DNA from: Methylomagnum ishizawai
GTDB taxonomy: Bacteria > Pseudomonadota > Gammaproteobacteria > Methylococcales > Methylomonadaceae
NCBI GenBank assembly: GCA_945861705.1
Contig: CAMAVM010000017.1
Span: forward strand, 1-60,202
Direction: 5' to 3'
DNA: 60,202 bases
Shown here: positions 8,759 to 18,818 of the stretch, piece by piece
How positions within the stretch are numbered: the first letter of the stretch is position 1
Layout of the letters: every line of letters starts with the position of its first letter
The notes under the pieces: generated by a model
What the model was told of the DNA's origin: nothing
The model's input: only the letters and a program-made list of their open reading frames with translations
The model's database searches: none
Program-made: the position numbers and the translations under genes

Positions 8759-9646
8759 ATGATTTTTCAAACTTCAAAACCTATCACGTTAACGATAGGG
8801 TTAGTACTTATGTTGCTAACGGCCTGCTCCCAACCACCCAATTACGCCCCAGTAAAAACCGTTAACCAAGCTATTGAGCCGAATAATGGTTATTATCTCC
8901 GCAAAAGAGTGTCCAGTAATCCACTAAATAATACCGATAAATCGCAAAAAACAGCAAAAGGTGGTTTGGATGGTCAACAACACAAGCTTGCTCAGAACCA
9001 TACGACAGTGCCAGCCATAAAACAAAAAACCCAACCGCTGTTAAGTACCAAAAATTCTGATGTTGATAAAAAGTTACCGCCAAAGCAACAGAAAACCCCG
9101 AAAATCGACCAACAAGCAAGCGATCAATCCAAAAAGCAGTCCATTCTTTCAAACGCTGACAAAATTCCTTTATCAAAAAATACCAAGAAAAATGCGCCAC
9201 CTGTTGACAAAAATCTATTAATATCGAAAAATAATAAAGAAAAAACATCAATTATTTCAATTGATAATAAAAAGGTGTTAAAGTTAAACTTTCAATTGCC
9301 AATAAAGGGTAGAATTTCCAGAAATTTTTCTCAAACCGATAATAAAGGGATTGATATTACCGGAAAGGCTGGACAAGCGGTTAAAGCCGCTGAGGCAGGA
9401 AAAGCGGTTTATTGTGGACAGGGACTAGCAGGTTTCGGAAATTTGGTGATTATTAAACATAACGAAACCTATTTAAGTGCTTATGCCAATAACAGTAAGC
9501 TTTACGTCAAGGAAGGGCAACGCGTAGAAAAAGGTCAAACAATTGGACAAGTTGGTTCAACAGGATTAAAGAAAGCAGCATTACATTTTGAAATTAGAAA
9601 AAATGGTATACCAATCAACCCACTAACATTAATGCCGAAACACTAG
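8759..9646 (+). CDS. nlpD: NlpD-like lipoprotein with degenerate M23 (LytM) domain, lacking LysM
   Basis: A 295-residue lipoprotein. The signal peptide ends in a lipobox (LLTAC, Cys near residue 23). A long Lys/Gln/Asn-rich low-complexity stretch (about 40-170) precedes a C-terminal LytM fold (about 175-295) with NKGIDI and [14 protein letters not shown]. The first metal-binding His of active M23 peptidases is replaced (N-K-G instead of H-K-G), as in NlpD/EnvC activators, which switch on amidases without cutting peptidoglycan. No LysM domain is visible where NlpD usually has one. The conserved position directly before rpoS supports the call, and the rpoS promoter may lie inside this gene as in E. 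coli. Confidence 0.8.
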   Translation: MIFQTSKPITLTIGLVLMLLTACSQPPNYAPVKTVNQAIEPNNGYYLRKRVSSNPLNNTDKSQKTAKGGLDGQQHKLAQNHTTVPAIKQKTQPLLSTKNSDVDKKLPPKQQKTPKIDQQASDQSKKQSILSNADKIPLSKNTKKNAPPVDKNLLISKNNKEKTSIISIDNKKVLKLNFQLPIKGRISRNFSQTDNKGIDITGKAGQAVKAAEAGKAVYCGQGLAGFGNLVIIKHNETYLSAYANNSKLYVKEGQRVEKGQTIGQVGSTGLKKAALHFEIRKNGIPINPLTLMPKH

Positions 9647-9684
9647 CACCGCTTTCGATTAGACAGACTAATCTGGGAATTAAT

Positions 9685-10668
9685 ATGAACGAAGAAATAT
9701 TTGAACCCACCGATGAAGATATTTGCATCCTCTTTGAGGATGATCTGCCTATTGAGGAAGATCTTGATGTAGAAGATTTTGTTATTGATAAGCCGACTGC
9801 TGTTGATGCAACCCTACTACAAGCAAGAAGTGACAGCGGCTTTGATGCCACACGGGTTTATTTAAACGAACTGAGCCGCTCACAATTACTCACCGCCGAT
9901 CAAGAAAAATTTTACGGTAAACGCGTTCTTAAAGGTGACCGCGAAGCCCGTAAAATCATGATTGAAAGCAATTTACGCTTAGTCGTAAAAATTTCCAGAC
10001 GCTATCTCAACAGAGGATTGCCGCTATTAGACTTGATTGAAGAAGGCAACCTGGGCTTGATCCGCGCGGTCGAGAAATTTGACCCAGAGCGTGGCTTTCG
10101 TTTTTCAACGTACGCGACCTGGTGGATACGCCAGACTATAGAACGAGCCATCATGAACCAGACGCGAACGATACGTCTGCCAATTCATATCGTCAAAGAA
10201 ATGAACACTTACCTCAAAGTCCAGCGTCAATTGGCACAAGTGCTGGATTACGAACCCAGCGCCGAAGATGTTGCGCGGCATTTGGACAAGCCCGTCAGCA
10301 AAGTCGAAAAAATGCTCAAGCTGAACGAGCGGGTGACCTCTATCGACATTCCCGGTGGTAAGGATTTTGACCAGCCACTAGTTGATTCCTTATCTGATAG
10401 GGAAAGTGCATCACCAGCGGAGCAACTACAAGAAGACGGAATGAAGCAAAATGTGGCTACCTGGGTATTTCAATTACCGGAAAAGCAGCGCGAAGTCATC
10501 TGTCGCCGCTACGGTCTGTGCGGATATGAAGATTCAACCCTGGAAGAAGTCGCTCAGGAATTGAACGTAACCAGAGAACGCGTTAGACAAATCCAAATGG
10601 ATGGCTTAAAACGGTTAAAAGAAATTCTGGAGGTAAATGGTTATTCGTTTGAGGCAATCTTCAATTAA
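9685..10668 (+). CDS. rpoS: RNA polymerase sigma factor RpoS (stationary-phase/general stress)
   Basis: A 327-residue group 2 sigma-70 factor. An acidic N-terminal region is followed by region 1.2 ([17 protein letters not shown]) and region 2 with [18 protein letters not shown] and [17 protein letters not shown]. Region 3 and the region 4 helix-turn-helix ([20 protein letters not shown]) complete the protein. Length and synteny with nlpD are as expected. It directs transcription in stationary phase and under stress. No sign of disruption. Confidence 0.96.
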   Translation: MNEEIFEPTDEDICILFEDDLPIEEDLDVEDFVIDKPTAVDATLLQARSDSGFDATRVYLNELSRSQLLTADQEKFYGKRVLKGDREARKIMIESNLRLVVKISRRYLNRGLPLLDLIEEGNLGLIRAVEKFDPERGFRFSTYATWWIRQTIERAIMNQTRTIRLPIHIVKEMNTYLKVQRQLAQVLDYEPSAEDVARHLDKPVSKVEKMLKLNERVTSIDIPGGKDFDQPLVDSLSDRESASPAEQLQEDGMKQNVATWVFQLPEKQREVICRRYGLCGYEDSTLEEVAQELNVTRERVRQIQMDGLKRLKEILEVNGYSFEAIFN

Positions 10669-11204
10669 AACAAGTTGATGTCATTCATGGTACGACAAGG
10701 CTCTCCTGAAAATATCTACTTGCTTATCAGCCAATCGTTTGTAAATTGCCATGAAAATAAAGGTGTTTTGTTAATCAGCTATTGTCATATTGAACCGAAA
10801 ATTTGTCCCAAAAGGTGTTGACCCATTGGTTAACCTATTTCGTTAAGTTTTGAGATACAGTCCACAGAATACTTGGCTACAACACGCTATACTACCATTG
10901 GGACTGAATTTATCTTCCTTAGACCATTAAGTCTATGAATAGAGTTTAACGGTTTTAATCGACACAGCAATATTAGTAAAGGGGATTGTCTAAATGAAAT
11001 ATGAACTGTTCATTATTTTTGAATTTTACACGTTTTGTAAGCAGTATGTCTGGGACTAGCCCTATTTTCTCTCAATGTGGTAATCAGGCTCGCTTGATAT
11101 TAAAGTGGTTTCTTGATGTGCGTGAGTGCGTTTTTTGGGTATACAAACCCCAAGATTGTGGACAAACCCTGCTCCTGAAAGGCAGGACACAAGCCGCTAC
11201 GAGG
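10669..11204. other. Intergenic region before the pseudopilin gene
   Basis: About 535 bases with no recognisable gene. A GGGGA at 10981-10985 precedes an ATG at 10994 that opens a 21-residue frame ending at 11059. This is in a different frame from the pseudopilin and may be chance or a decayed leader. No convincing repeat or terminator after rpoS was found. Confidence 0.35.
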
Positions 11205-11738
11205 GTGAACAATAAGGTCTCTCAGCAAGTACATAGAAAAAACTCTGGCGGCTACGGATTTACGCTATTGGAACTCCTGTTCGCCATAGCAATTATTGCA
11301 GTGTTGACAGCAATTGCCGTGCCTATCTACAACGGATATATAGACAAAGCTAAGAATACGACCGCCATTTCCGAAATCTATGCCATTCAAGCCTGTATTG
11401 AACGGTTTTACACGGTGAATTTCAGTTATCCGCCAACAATAACTGAGATTGCTTCCTGCCTGCCGAACAGCGGCATAGACCCCTGGGGGAAAGCGTATGT
11501 ATATCTTAACCTTATCGAGGAAGATAAGCTCAAAGGCAAAGATAAACCCAAAGGTGAAGACAAAGGCGATGACAAAAAACGGAGAGACCATAAAGAAAAC
11601 CCAATCAACACGTTATACGACTTGTACAGCAAGGGTAAGGATGGCCTTTCAAAGTCACAACTTGATAATAAGGAAAGTGTGGATGATATCGTCCTAGCCC
11701 ATGATGGTGCTTTTGTCGGACTCGCCTCTGATTTCTGA
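11205..11738 (+). CDS. GspG-like type II secretion/type IV pseudopilin
   Basis: The prepilin peptidase site is clear: basic leader, then G|FTLLELLFAI with Glu at +5, and a 20-residue hydrophobic helix. The GspG-type features DPWGKAYVY and a C-terminal DDIVLAHDGAFVGLA follow. Two cysteines (in IQACIERF and EIASCLPN) may form a disulfide. Between about residues 105 and 135 lies a highly charged Lys/Asp/Glu insertion. The frame is open back to an ATG at 11001, but that would give an 84-residue leader. GTG at 11205 gives an ordinary short leader, though GAGG abuts it. No other secretion gene is adjacent. Confidence 0.72.
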   Translation: MNNKVSQQVHRKNSGGYGFTLLELLFAIAIIAVLTAIAVPIYNGYIDKAKNTTAISEIYAIQACIERFYTVNFSYPPTITEIASCLPNSGIDPWGKAYVYLNLIEEDKLKGKDKPKGEDKGDDKKRRDHKENPINTLYDLYSKGKDGLSKSQLDNKESVDDIVLAHDGAFVGLASDF

Positions 11739-11751
11739 ATAAACTTAACCA

Positions 11752-14606
11752 ATGGTGCGGAAACTATCTTTGTTCGACAATAAGGTGGCACGCCGTATCT
11801 TGGTTTCGTTCATTCTGGCGGCGTTGATTCCCATTGGGGTACTTGGGCTGCTCTCATACCAGCAGGTTGGCGAACAACTCCGCGCACAAACCGTCAAGTC
11901 CTTACATAAAAGTTGTAAAAGCTATGGTATGGGGCTTATCGAGCGCCTAAACCTAGCAGAAAGTTCCCTACGCCTGGTGGCGATAACCATTAAGAAATCG
12001 GGCAAAGGCGGAAACCAGATTACGTTAGATCATCAACAAAGTCTTCTGGGGCAATTCGACAATGTAGCGGTCATTACCATTGATGGTGAAAAAAAATCGT
12101 TGCTTGGAAAGGCCGAGTTTTTCCCCAACCTAACGCAACAGGAAGCCCAAGAGATCGGCTCAAGCAAGACGCTCATAAGGCCGATAATAGAAGAGGGGAC
12201 AAGAAATGAGCGGCTATGGATGGTCGTCAATCTCGTCGAAAACCATCCAGAAAATGGGCTATTGGTGGGTAGCCTGAAACCTGAACTCATCTGGGATGTA
12301 GAAAATATCGAACCAAATCAACTATGGGTAATAGATGAATCTGCCCGATTGATGTTTGCTTCGGATCCAAGTTTCAAGTTCCCGTCCGAGGTCATCGTTA
12401 AGTTCCCGCAAACCAACAGTGGGCATTTCTCCTGGTTACATGCGGACACAATCTATGTGGGCAATTTTAGAACCGTCCCTGTCAAGGATCATTTTTCCGC
12501 TTCCGACCTGACCATCATTTTAGCGCAACCAGAAACATTGGCTTTCGCAGCCATCCAGCAATTTAGCGCTTTTATCCGCCAGTTATCTTGCTTACTGTTC
12601 TTATCGTAGCCTATTTAAGCACTAAGTTGATAACAAAGTATTTAACCCCGCTCGAACGCTTGAAGGCTGCGACCATCAGGATTGCAGACGGCGATTTTAG
12701 CAGCCGCGTGAACATCGACAGCCGAGATGAATTTGAAGCGTTGGCCGACTCGTTTAACGAAATGACCCGTCGCCTGCGTAGCCAATTCGATATCCTGTCC
12801 ACTATGGCGGAAATCGACCGCCATATCCTGTCATCGTTAAACGCCGATGACATAATCGAAACCGCCTTGAGCCGCCTGCCCAGCATCCTGTTTTGCGACT
12901 TGATTTCCATCGCCAAGATTGACCCCGAGACTTACCATGTGAGCGACATCCATACCCGGCGAACCGGACAGGACACCGAAATCAAGACCGGGCCAATTAA
13001 ACTGAACATGCAAGATGTCCTGGACTTGCTTGCATTGCAAAATGATGTGATCGAGACCAGCACTGATGGGAAGTTGTCGGCTTACCTTCAAATCTTCGGG
13101 GATATGGACAGTTGGCGGTTCTTGATTATTCCGATTGTTGTGAACGGAACATTATCGTCGATGATTTGCCTTGGCTATCAAGCACCCAACCCTATCCCAC
13201 CGGAGTCACGCAGTGCGGCGAGAAATTTTGGTGACCGCATCGCCGTTGCCCTCTCCAATGCCGCATGGGAAGAGAAACTTTACCAGCAAGCGCACTATGA
13301 CTCCCTGACAGGGCTACCCAATCGGTTAGTCCTCAATGATCGCTTGGCACAGGAGTTGGCTCGCGCCAAGCGCGACGGCACCCAGCTTGCCGTGTTTTTT
13401 ATCGACTTGGATCGCTTCAAGACTGTCAATGACTCTTTAGGACACACGGCAGGCGACGAACTCCTGACACTGGTTTCGCGGATTTTTGTCAATTGCGTCA
13501 GGGAAACCGACTTGGTCGTCAGGATTGGCGGGGACGAATTCGTCATCGTCATTACCGATCTCCATAACCACCATAACCCGATGTCGCTGGTGAGCAGCAT
13601 CGCCGAAAAAATTCTGGCCTCCCTTAACCAAACCTTGGTGGTTGCAGGCCATCCCATGACTTTCTCGGCAAGCCTAGGGATCGCCGTATTCCCCAGTGAT
13701 GCCGACAACGCCCAGGATTTGCTCAAGAATGCGGATGCCGCCATGTACCACGCCAAGGACGAAGGTCGCGCCAATTTTCGATTTTATTCTCCCGAACTGA
13801 ATGCGGCTGCACTGGAAAACATCAAACTGGAACAGGAACTGCGTGGTGCGATTGCCAGGGAAGAGCTTCGGGTCTACTACCAGCCCAAGGTTGATTTGAA
13901 TCGACGAATCGTTGGGGCGGAGGCATTAGTCCGCTGGCAACATGCCGAAATGGGAATAATATCGCCGGCGAAATTCATCCCTCTGGCGGAGCAAACTGGC
14001 CTGATCGTCGAGATTGGGCAATGGGTTCTTGAGCAGACGTGCTTGTGGGTCAAAGCGTGCCACGACCGAGGCTTGGGGCCTGTGCGCGTTTCTGTCAACC
14101 TTTCGGGCATTGAGTTTAAGCGTCCTGAACTGGTAGATAAGGTTGCGGAAATACTCTCCAAAACGGGGGTGAACCCTCACTTTATTGAGCTGGAACTAAC
14201 AGAATCCGTGGCTATCGGAGATCCCAAGACCTGCATTGAGCGAATGCACGACCTTAAAAGCCTTGGGCTTAGTCTGTCTATGGACGATTTCGGGACTGGT
14301 TTTTCGTCCCTATCCTATCTTAAAGAACTGCCGCTCGATGTCCTTAAGATCGACCAATCGTTCGTTCGCCATCTTGAATCGGAGGAGAGCAGCCGGGCTA
14401 TCGTTAAGTCTATTCTTGCCCTCGCCAATGGCCTGGGCATGGAGACAGTCGCCGAAGGCATTGAAAACGATGCCCAATTTGAATTTCTGGAACAGCATCA
14501 ATGCCACCTATTCCAGGGATTTTTATTCAGCCGCCCGATACCCGCTGAGGATTTTTTAAAATTGTTGGAAGTGGATTCAGTCAAGGAGTCCCTGTCGAAG
14601 CATTAG
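11752..14606 (+). pseudogene. Membrane sensor HAMP-GAF-GGDEF-EAL c-di-GMP enzyme, split by a -1 frameshift
   Basis: Two overlapping reading frames (11752-12609 and the frame entering at about 12565) form one protein if one T is restored in TTTT at 12570-12573. That joins QQFSAF to YPPVILLTVLIVAY and rebuilds the second membrane helix, giving about 951 residues. Order: TM1 (about 15-37), periplasmic sensor, TM2, HAMP (LERLKAATIRIADGDFSSRV), GAF-like region, GGDEF (RIGGDEFVIV intact), EAL (EALVRWQ and DDFGTGFSSL intact). It would make and/or break c-di-GMP. As read, the sensor and catalytic halves are separate. The halves could still be expressed, or the gap may be a base-calling error in a homopolymer. 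It starts 14 bp after the pseudopilin. Confidence 0.85.
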
Positions 14607-14700
14607 CAGAATCAATAGCTTGCCGATTATCCTGCGTTCTTCGATAAACCCAGCTACCCATATGAAAACGCTGAGTTTCGTACCTGAACCCAGCCTTGAA

Positions 14701-15564
14701 TTAAACCAAGGTGTTTTGCAAAGACCAATCTCGGTAATTAAAAACTTGACCTTGCTCTCGCACCACCTCGCACGAATCTAGCGAGATCTCACCGTACACC
14801 CATTGCACCGCATTCAATTCGCCAGCAACCAGCACTCCGTTATCAGGGAAACCGCGATCAACGGGAGTATAAATTCCCGCCGCACCGATATTGACATCAA
14901 CCGCTTCTGACCAAGGCGCATTGCCGACCAGGCAAGATTGCACGACGTAACACTGGTTTTCCAACGCCCTGGCTTGACAACCGATTTTGACGCGATGATA
15001 CCCAGCCAAGGTATCGGTGCAACTGGGTACCAGGATCAGGTTTGCACCCATTTCCACCTGCTTTCTCGCCAGCAGGGGGAATTCGCTGTCATAACAAATG
15101 TTAATCGCGATTTTGCCGTACTCGGTGTCAAAGCATTTTAGTTCCGAGCCGCCTTTAATAAACCATTGCTCGTTTTCAAAGCGTGTCATCATCAGCTTAT
15201 CCTGGTAATCAACTTTGCCATCCGGCATAAAAAGATACGCACGATTATGATAAATGCCAGTCTCGATTTCTACCGGAAAGCTACCTGACTGGATAATGCA
15301 CCCATGCTGCTGCGCCAAAGTCTTGAACAAGCCAAGATAATCCTCATGCACTGACTGCATAGAGGCGAGCTGCTTACTTAAAGATGAATAAACCGCTTTG
15401 CCGAATAAGGAAGCCAGCTCCATGCTGGCGTATTCTGGAAACAGCAATATCCGTGCATCTTGCTGTGCCGCCTCAGCAACCCAACGTTCGGTTTTGTTCC
15501 GGTAATCCTGCCAACTTTCCAGAAAGCTGATGTCGTATTGGGCTGATGCGACTTTAACTTTCAT
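14701..15564 (-). CDS. Carbon-nitrogen hydrolase (nitrilase superfamily)
   Basis: A 287-residue enzyme with the nitrilase-fold catalytic triad: Glu44 (LLFPEYAS), Lys123 (YQDKLMMTRFE) and Cys157 (INICYDSEFP). The family cleaves non-peptide C-N bonds in amides, and the exact substrate cannot be read from sequence. It overlaps the upstream GNAT gene by 11 bases. Fusions and pairings of GNAT with nitrilase are common, so the two probably act on the same metabolite. Confidence 0.87.
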   Translation of the reverse strand: MKVKVASAQYDISFLESWQDYRNKTERWVAEAAQQDARILLFPEYASMELASLFGKAVYSSLSKQLASMQSVHEDYLGLFKTLAQQHGCIIQSGSFPVEIETGIYHNRAYLFMPDGKVDYQDKLMMTRFENEQWFIKGGSELKCFDTEYGKIAINICYDSEFPLLARKQVEMGANLILVPSCTDTLAGYHRVKIGCQARALENQCYVVQSCLVGNAPWSEAVDVNIGAAGIYTPVDRGFPDNGVLVAGELNAVQWVYGEISLDSCEVVREQGQVFNYRDWSLQNTLV

Positions 15565-16153
15565 GTTTCAGCCAGAATGTCATTGGTTTTGCGGTCTCAT
15601 CTTCATCATCCAAATCTTTCCAGAGATAAGTGGTTTTCAGTTCAGGATGCTTGACATAACCCCGCTTATTCCAGAATTTGTCCAATGGAATGTAATCTAC
15701 AGGTCGTCTTGGGTGATCGACCGGACGCTCGACGCAACAAAAAGTAATATGCTTAAAGCCGCCTAACTCCTCCGCATGGGCTTCCCGTTCCTCGAAGAAC
15801 CGGACACCTAAACCCAAACCACGGTAAGCCTTATTCAGCACGGATTCACTGCAATAAAACACTTCACTTAAATCATATCCATTATCAAGAAACGGCTTTT
15901 TCAGTTCGTCCGTTTCATACTTCATCGGGATGGCGGTAGACGCGCCGACAATCTTATCGCCGTCAAAAGCCAGCACAATCACGCTTTCAGGGTGGTCAAT
16001 GTAAGTCTGTAGGTATTTTTTCTCATAATCCAGCGTACCATCGTACAAATAAGGAAAATCCCGGAACACTTCGATTCTTAATCGTGCCAATTCGGGAATA
16101 TAATCAATCAGCGCCTCGCCGCTTTTTCGTTCGACACGGATGGTTTTAGTCAT
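15554..16153 (-). CDS. GNAT-family N-acetyltransferase paired with nitrilase
   Basis: A 199-residue GNAT protein: RIEVFRDFPYLYDGTLDYE near the N-terminus, and the acetyl-CoA loop region NKAYRGLGLGVRFFEERE near residues 107-125. It belongs to the group that occurs fused or coupled to carbon-nitrogen hydrolases. Its stop lies inside the start of the nitrilase gene (11-base overlap), so they form one operon. Substrate unknown. Confidence 0.85.
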   Translation of the reverse strand: MTKTIRVERKSGEALIDYIPELARLRIEVFRDFPYLYDGTLDYEKKYLQTYIDHPESVIVLAFDGDKIVGASTAIPMKYETDELKKPFLDNGYDLSEVFYCSESVLNKAYRGLGLGVRFFEEREAHAEELGGFKHITFCCVERPVDHPRRPVDYIPLDKFWNKRGYVKHPELKTTYLWKDLDDEDETAKPMTFWLKHES

Positions 16154-16234
16154 GTTTTTATCACATCAGGTAAATAGGTTCAGGAAGCTCTGATTAAGCC
16201 TTTCGACGACCAACGGAAGTGCCCGTGGTGCGAG

Positions 16235-16264
16235 CTTCCTTCGACAAGCTCAGGACGAACGGTA
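16235..16264. repeat. Dispersed palindromic repeat unit
   Basis: CTTCGACAAGCTCAGGACGA followed by ACGG, with a partial inverted partner GTTCGTCGAACC downstream at about 16278. The TTCGACAAGCTCAGGACGAACGG family is scattered between genes in many proteobacteria. Function unknown. Confidence 0.5.
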
Positions 16265-16344
16265 ACTGGTTGATTGCGTTCGTCGAACCATGAATGGAAT
16301 CACAAGTTCAGAGTTTCCTTTATTTTATCCGAATCCAATCAATG

Positions 16345-16472
16345 GTAGTAGGTTAAACCTGTAACTTGATATAGGGCGGAGTGACAAACCTAGGTTTGTC
16401 ACTCCAAAATACACGCGACTCACAGGCATGAAGCCGACAAGTTCATTAAAAAATACACGTTTAACCCACTAC
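16345..16472. mobile_element. MITE-like element, copy 1, with 10-bp target duplication
   Basis: The terminal repeats GTAGTAGGTTAAACCTGTA and TACACGTTTAACCCACTAC match at 17 of 19 positions. Both sides carry the identical direct repeat CCAATCAATG (16335-16344 and 16473-16482), a signature of transposition. The centre holds the palindrome GAGTGACAAACCTAGG plus TTTGTCACTC. The element is 128 bp and has no coding capacity. A second copy lies at 30384-30515. Confidence 0.85.
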
Positions 16473-16570
16473 CCAATCAATGCCCCCTAAATTATTAGCC
16501 TATACTCGACTACATGTGATTAGCATGACAGGAGACGCGGAAGTAGTTGGCGTGACCTGGGCTTTAGCTG

Positions 16571-17305
16571 TTAAGTCACGACCATTTTAATGTAAGGCTT
16601 TGAAATACCTTGGATAGCAAATGACGTATCTAGTTCTGCCCCCCATCTTTTTGCGATTTTAAGCTCTGCTTCCCTATAAGCGTCGTCCAATAAGATGACG
16701 CAGCCTGATTTCAATCGTTCTCTCATGGTTGGGACCAACCCATACCTTCCTCCCTTGGTTCTTCTGGGAGGGCCATCACACACGACCAAGAAAAAATTGT
16801 CTGGCATCCTATCTAACGGGACATCGTACCAACAAAAATCACCATAATCCTTGAGAGGTTTTGTACAGACGACGGAATCTAGCTGGTAATTATTTAAATG
16901 ATGTTGCACTTTTGTCGCCCATGCAGGTTTATGTTCAAGTACCCAATGACGTTGACCTTGCCTTTTGGCGATGGCTCCTAGCAGGATGGTGGACAACCCA
17001 GAGCCGCATTCCAATATCGGCCCGTTTGACTTAAGCGCATAATCTATGCAACTGGCAAGGTATTCATCCATGGCGCTCCAGGCTTCATTTCCCCAACCGT
17101 AGATCAAGTCAGTGAGAATCGGATTCCCAGGGGATGCACAAGCACCAGGGTCTTGCAGGAACTGCTGCATGGCTTGCTGGAAAACGGCATCACGACGCTT
17201 GCCCCGAAAAAAGCTGCGGATTAGTGACGGCACTGATTTATAGTAGGTTTCTCGAAGAATACTACGTGTTCTGGGGGACGGGGCAAGCTTCAAGATATTT
17301 TGCAC
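16571..17305 (-). CDS. SAM-dependent methyltransferase-like protein
   Basis: A 244-residue protein with a Rossmann-type motif I ILECGSGLSTILLGAIA near residue 95. FFLVVCDGPPRRTKGGRYG follows near residue 175, with an acidic motif VILLDDAYR near residue 208. It resembles class I methyltransferases found in polysaccharide and glycan modification clusters. It stands alone, with a MITE downstream. The start near 17305 has no strong ribosome binding site, so it is tentative. Substrate unknown. Confidence 0.65.
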   Translation of the reverse strand: MQNILKLAPSPRTRSILRETYYKSVPSLIRSFFRGKRRDAVFQQAMQQFLQDPGACASPGNPILTDLIYGWGNEAWSAMDEYLASCIDYALKSNGPILECGSGLSTILLGAIAKRQGQRHWVLEHKPAWATKVQHHLNNYQLDSVVCTKPLKDYGDFCWYDVPLDRMPDNFFLVVCDGPPRRTKGGRYGLVPTMRERLKSGCVILLDDAYREAELKIAKRWGAELDTSFAIQGISKPYIKMVVT

Positions 17306-17359
17306 TCAATTTGTCGTTGATGTTTTAAAACCAATATAACAGATTAAATCATTAGTGGA

Positions 17360-17410
17360 TTGATGCGCCTCGTGCCTCGGCACACCCTACACTTAGCGCA
17401 ATCTTACGGG
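17360..17410. repeat. Dispersed repeat, copy 1
   Basis: TGATGCGCCTCGTGCCTCGG and its continuation to CTTACGGG recur almost unchanged at 29528-29576. Each copy is about 50 bp and lies just downstream of a gene end or between genes. Confidence 0.75.
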
Positions 17411-17489
17411 TTCTGTCTTGAAATCTGTAAAAGGATTTCCTTCCCATAAGCAACTTGATAAAATCGCAAACAAATAATCCATCTCAAAT

Positions 17490-18113
17490 ATGTCAATTCA
17501 ACGCCCAAAACCACTCTTATTATCTTCATTCGTCGTAGTGCCGTTGTTGGGGTTGTCCGGTGCTGATCCCTATGACCACACAACATGGGCATTAGAAGTA
17601 TTCCCTATAATCGTTGCGTTGCCCGTCCTGTGGGCGACTTATCGTCGTTTCCCGCTGACCACCTTGGTCTACGGCTTCATCTTCATCCATGCCTGTGTGC
17701 TGATGGTTGGAGGGGCGTATACGTATGCGCGGGTTCCACTTGGTTTTGAGATTGCCGATTGGCTCGACCTTAGCCGTAATCCCTACGATAAGATTGGTCA
17801 TTTCTTTCAAGGTTTTGTCCCTGCGCTTGTTGCCCGTGAAATCCTTATTCGTGGTGAATACGTACATGGAAGGAAGATGCTCAGGTTTATCATCATTTGC
17901 ATCATCCTTGCTATCAGCGCCAGTTACGAATTGATCGAGTGGGTTTCTGCGCTTATCCTAGGTCAAGGCGCTGATGAATTCCTGGGTACACAGGGCGATT
18001 CGTGGGATACGCAATCCGATATGTTGTTTGCGCTCATCGGTGCGACCACGGCCTTAGTGCTGTTTTCGCGTGTCCATGACCGCCAGATCCAACGCTTACA
18101 ATCGGAAGAATAA
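17490..18113 (+). CDS. DUF2238 (YjdF-like) inner-membrane protein
   Basis: A 207-residue polytopic membrane protein with about five to six helices. It has the family's conserved polar motifs: RNPYDKIGHFFQGFVPALVAREI mid-protein, SYELIEWVSAL, and GTQGDSWDTQSDM near the C-terminus. E. coli YjdF is the reference member and its function is unknown. It is a single gene with no partner on the same strand. Confidence 0.83.
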   Translation: MSIQRPKPLLLSSFVVVPLLGLSGADPYDHTTWALEVFPIIVALPVLWATYRRFPLTTLVYGFIFIHACVLMVGGAYTYARVPLGFEIADWLDLSRNPYDKIGHFFQGFVPALVAREILIRGEYVHGRKMLRFIIICIILAISASYELIEWVSALILGQGADEFLGTQGDSWDTQSDMLFALIGATTALVLFSRVHDRQIQRLQSEE

Positions 18114-18282
18114 TCTGCCTAACAATTCGCCTTACATAAGCTGTGCATTTTTGCGTTGAATAATTAACCTGCATTTCGCGGGTGTTGTACCATATTGCCC
18201 TTAATTAAATAAAATATTGGATTTCGGGGCTTCTCTATTAAGGCAACGGAATACCAAGCATCAGCAAAAACTGGAGCAATGA

Positions 18283-18792
18283 ATGGTGGTAGGTTCGGAA
18301 GATTTTAAAAAAGCCTTACAATTGTGGGCGAGCGGCGTTGCTGTGGTCACTTCGCACTCAGAAAAATACGGTATGCGCGGCATGACAGTGACGGCTTTTT
18401 CCAGCGTTTCCGCCGAGCCACCACAAATTTTAGTTTGCGTTAACCAATCCGCCGATACTGGGGAGAATATCGACCAAAACCAGCGTTTTGCGGTGAATAT
18501 TTTGAATGTTAATCAGCAGGATGTTTCCAATAATTTTTCCGGTGGTAGTAGCCAGGAAGAACGCTTTGCCAATGCTGCTTGGCATATCGGCAGCACTGGT
18601 GTACCTATCTTAGATGACAGTATTATGTCGATGGAATGTAAGGTTGTAGAAAAAGTCCGAGCGGGAACGCATTGGGTTGTCATCGGCGAGGTACAGGAAG
18701 CGAATTGCCGCTCTGGTGAGCCTTTACTGTATTTTCGTAGCCATTATCGGGAGCTTGCAGATAAGCAAAATAGCAGGACAAGTTACGATTAA
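18283..18792 (+). CDS. Flavin reductase family protein
   Basis: A 169-residue FMN-binding split-barrel protein. LWASGVAVVTSHSEKYGMRG near the N-terminus and GMTVTAFSSVSAEPPQI are typical of the flavin-reductase domain, and GTHWVVIGEVQE is near the C-terminus. It would reduce FMN or FAD with NAD(P)H, usually for a partner monooxygenase, but none is seen nearby. GGAG at 18273-18276 sits six bases before the ATG at 18283. xseA follows 26 bp downstream on the same strand. Confidence 0.88.
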   Translation: MVVGSEDFKKALQLWASGVAVVTSHSEKYGMRGMTVTAFSSVSAEPPQILVCVNQSADTGENIDQNQRFAVNILNVNQQDVSNNFSGGSSQEERFANAAWHIGSTGVPILDDSIMSMECKVVEKVRAGTHWVVIGEVQEANCRSGEPLLYFRSHYRELADKQNSRTSYD

Positions 18793-18818
18793 CACCATAT
18801 CCTTAAGCCATACCTCTC

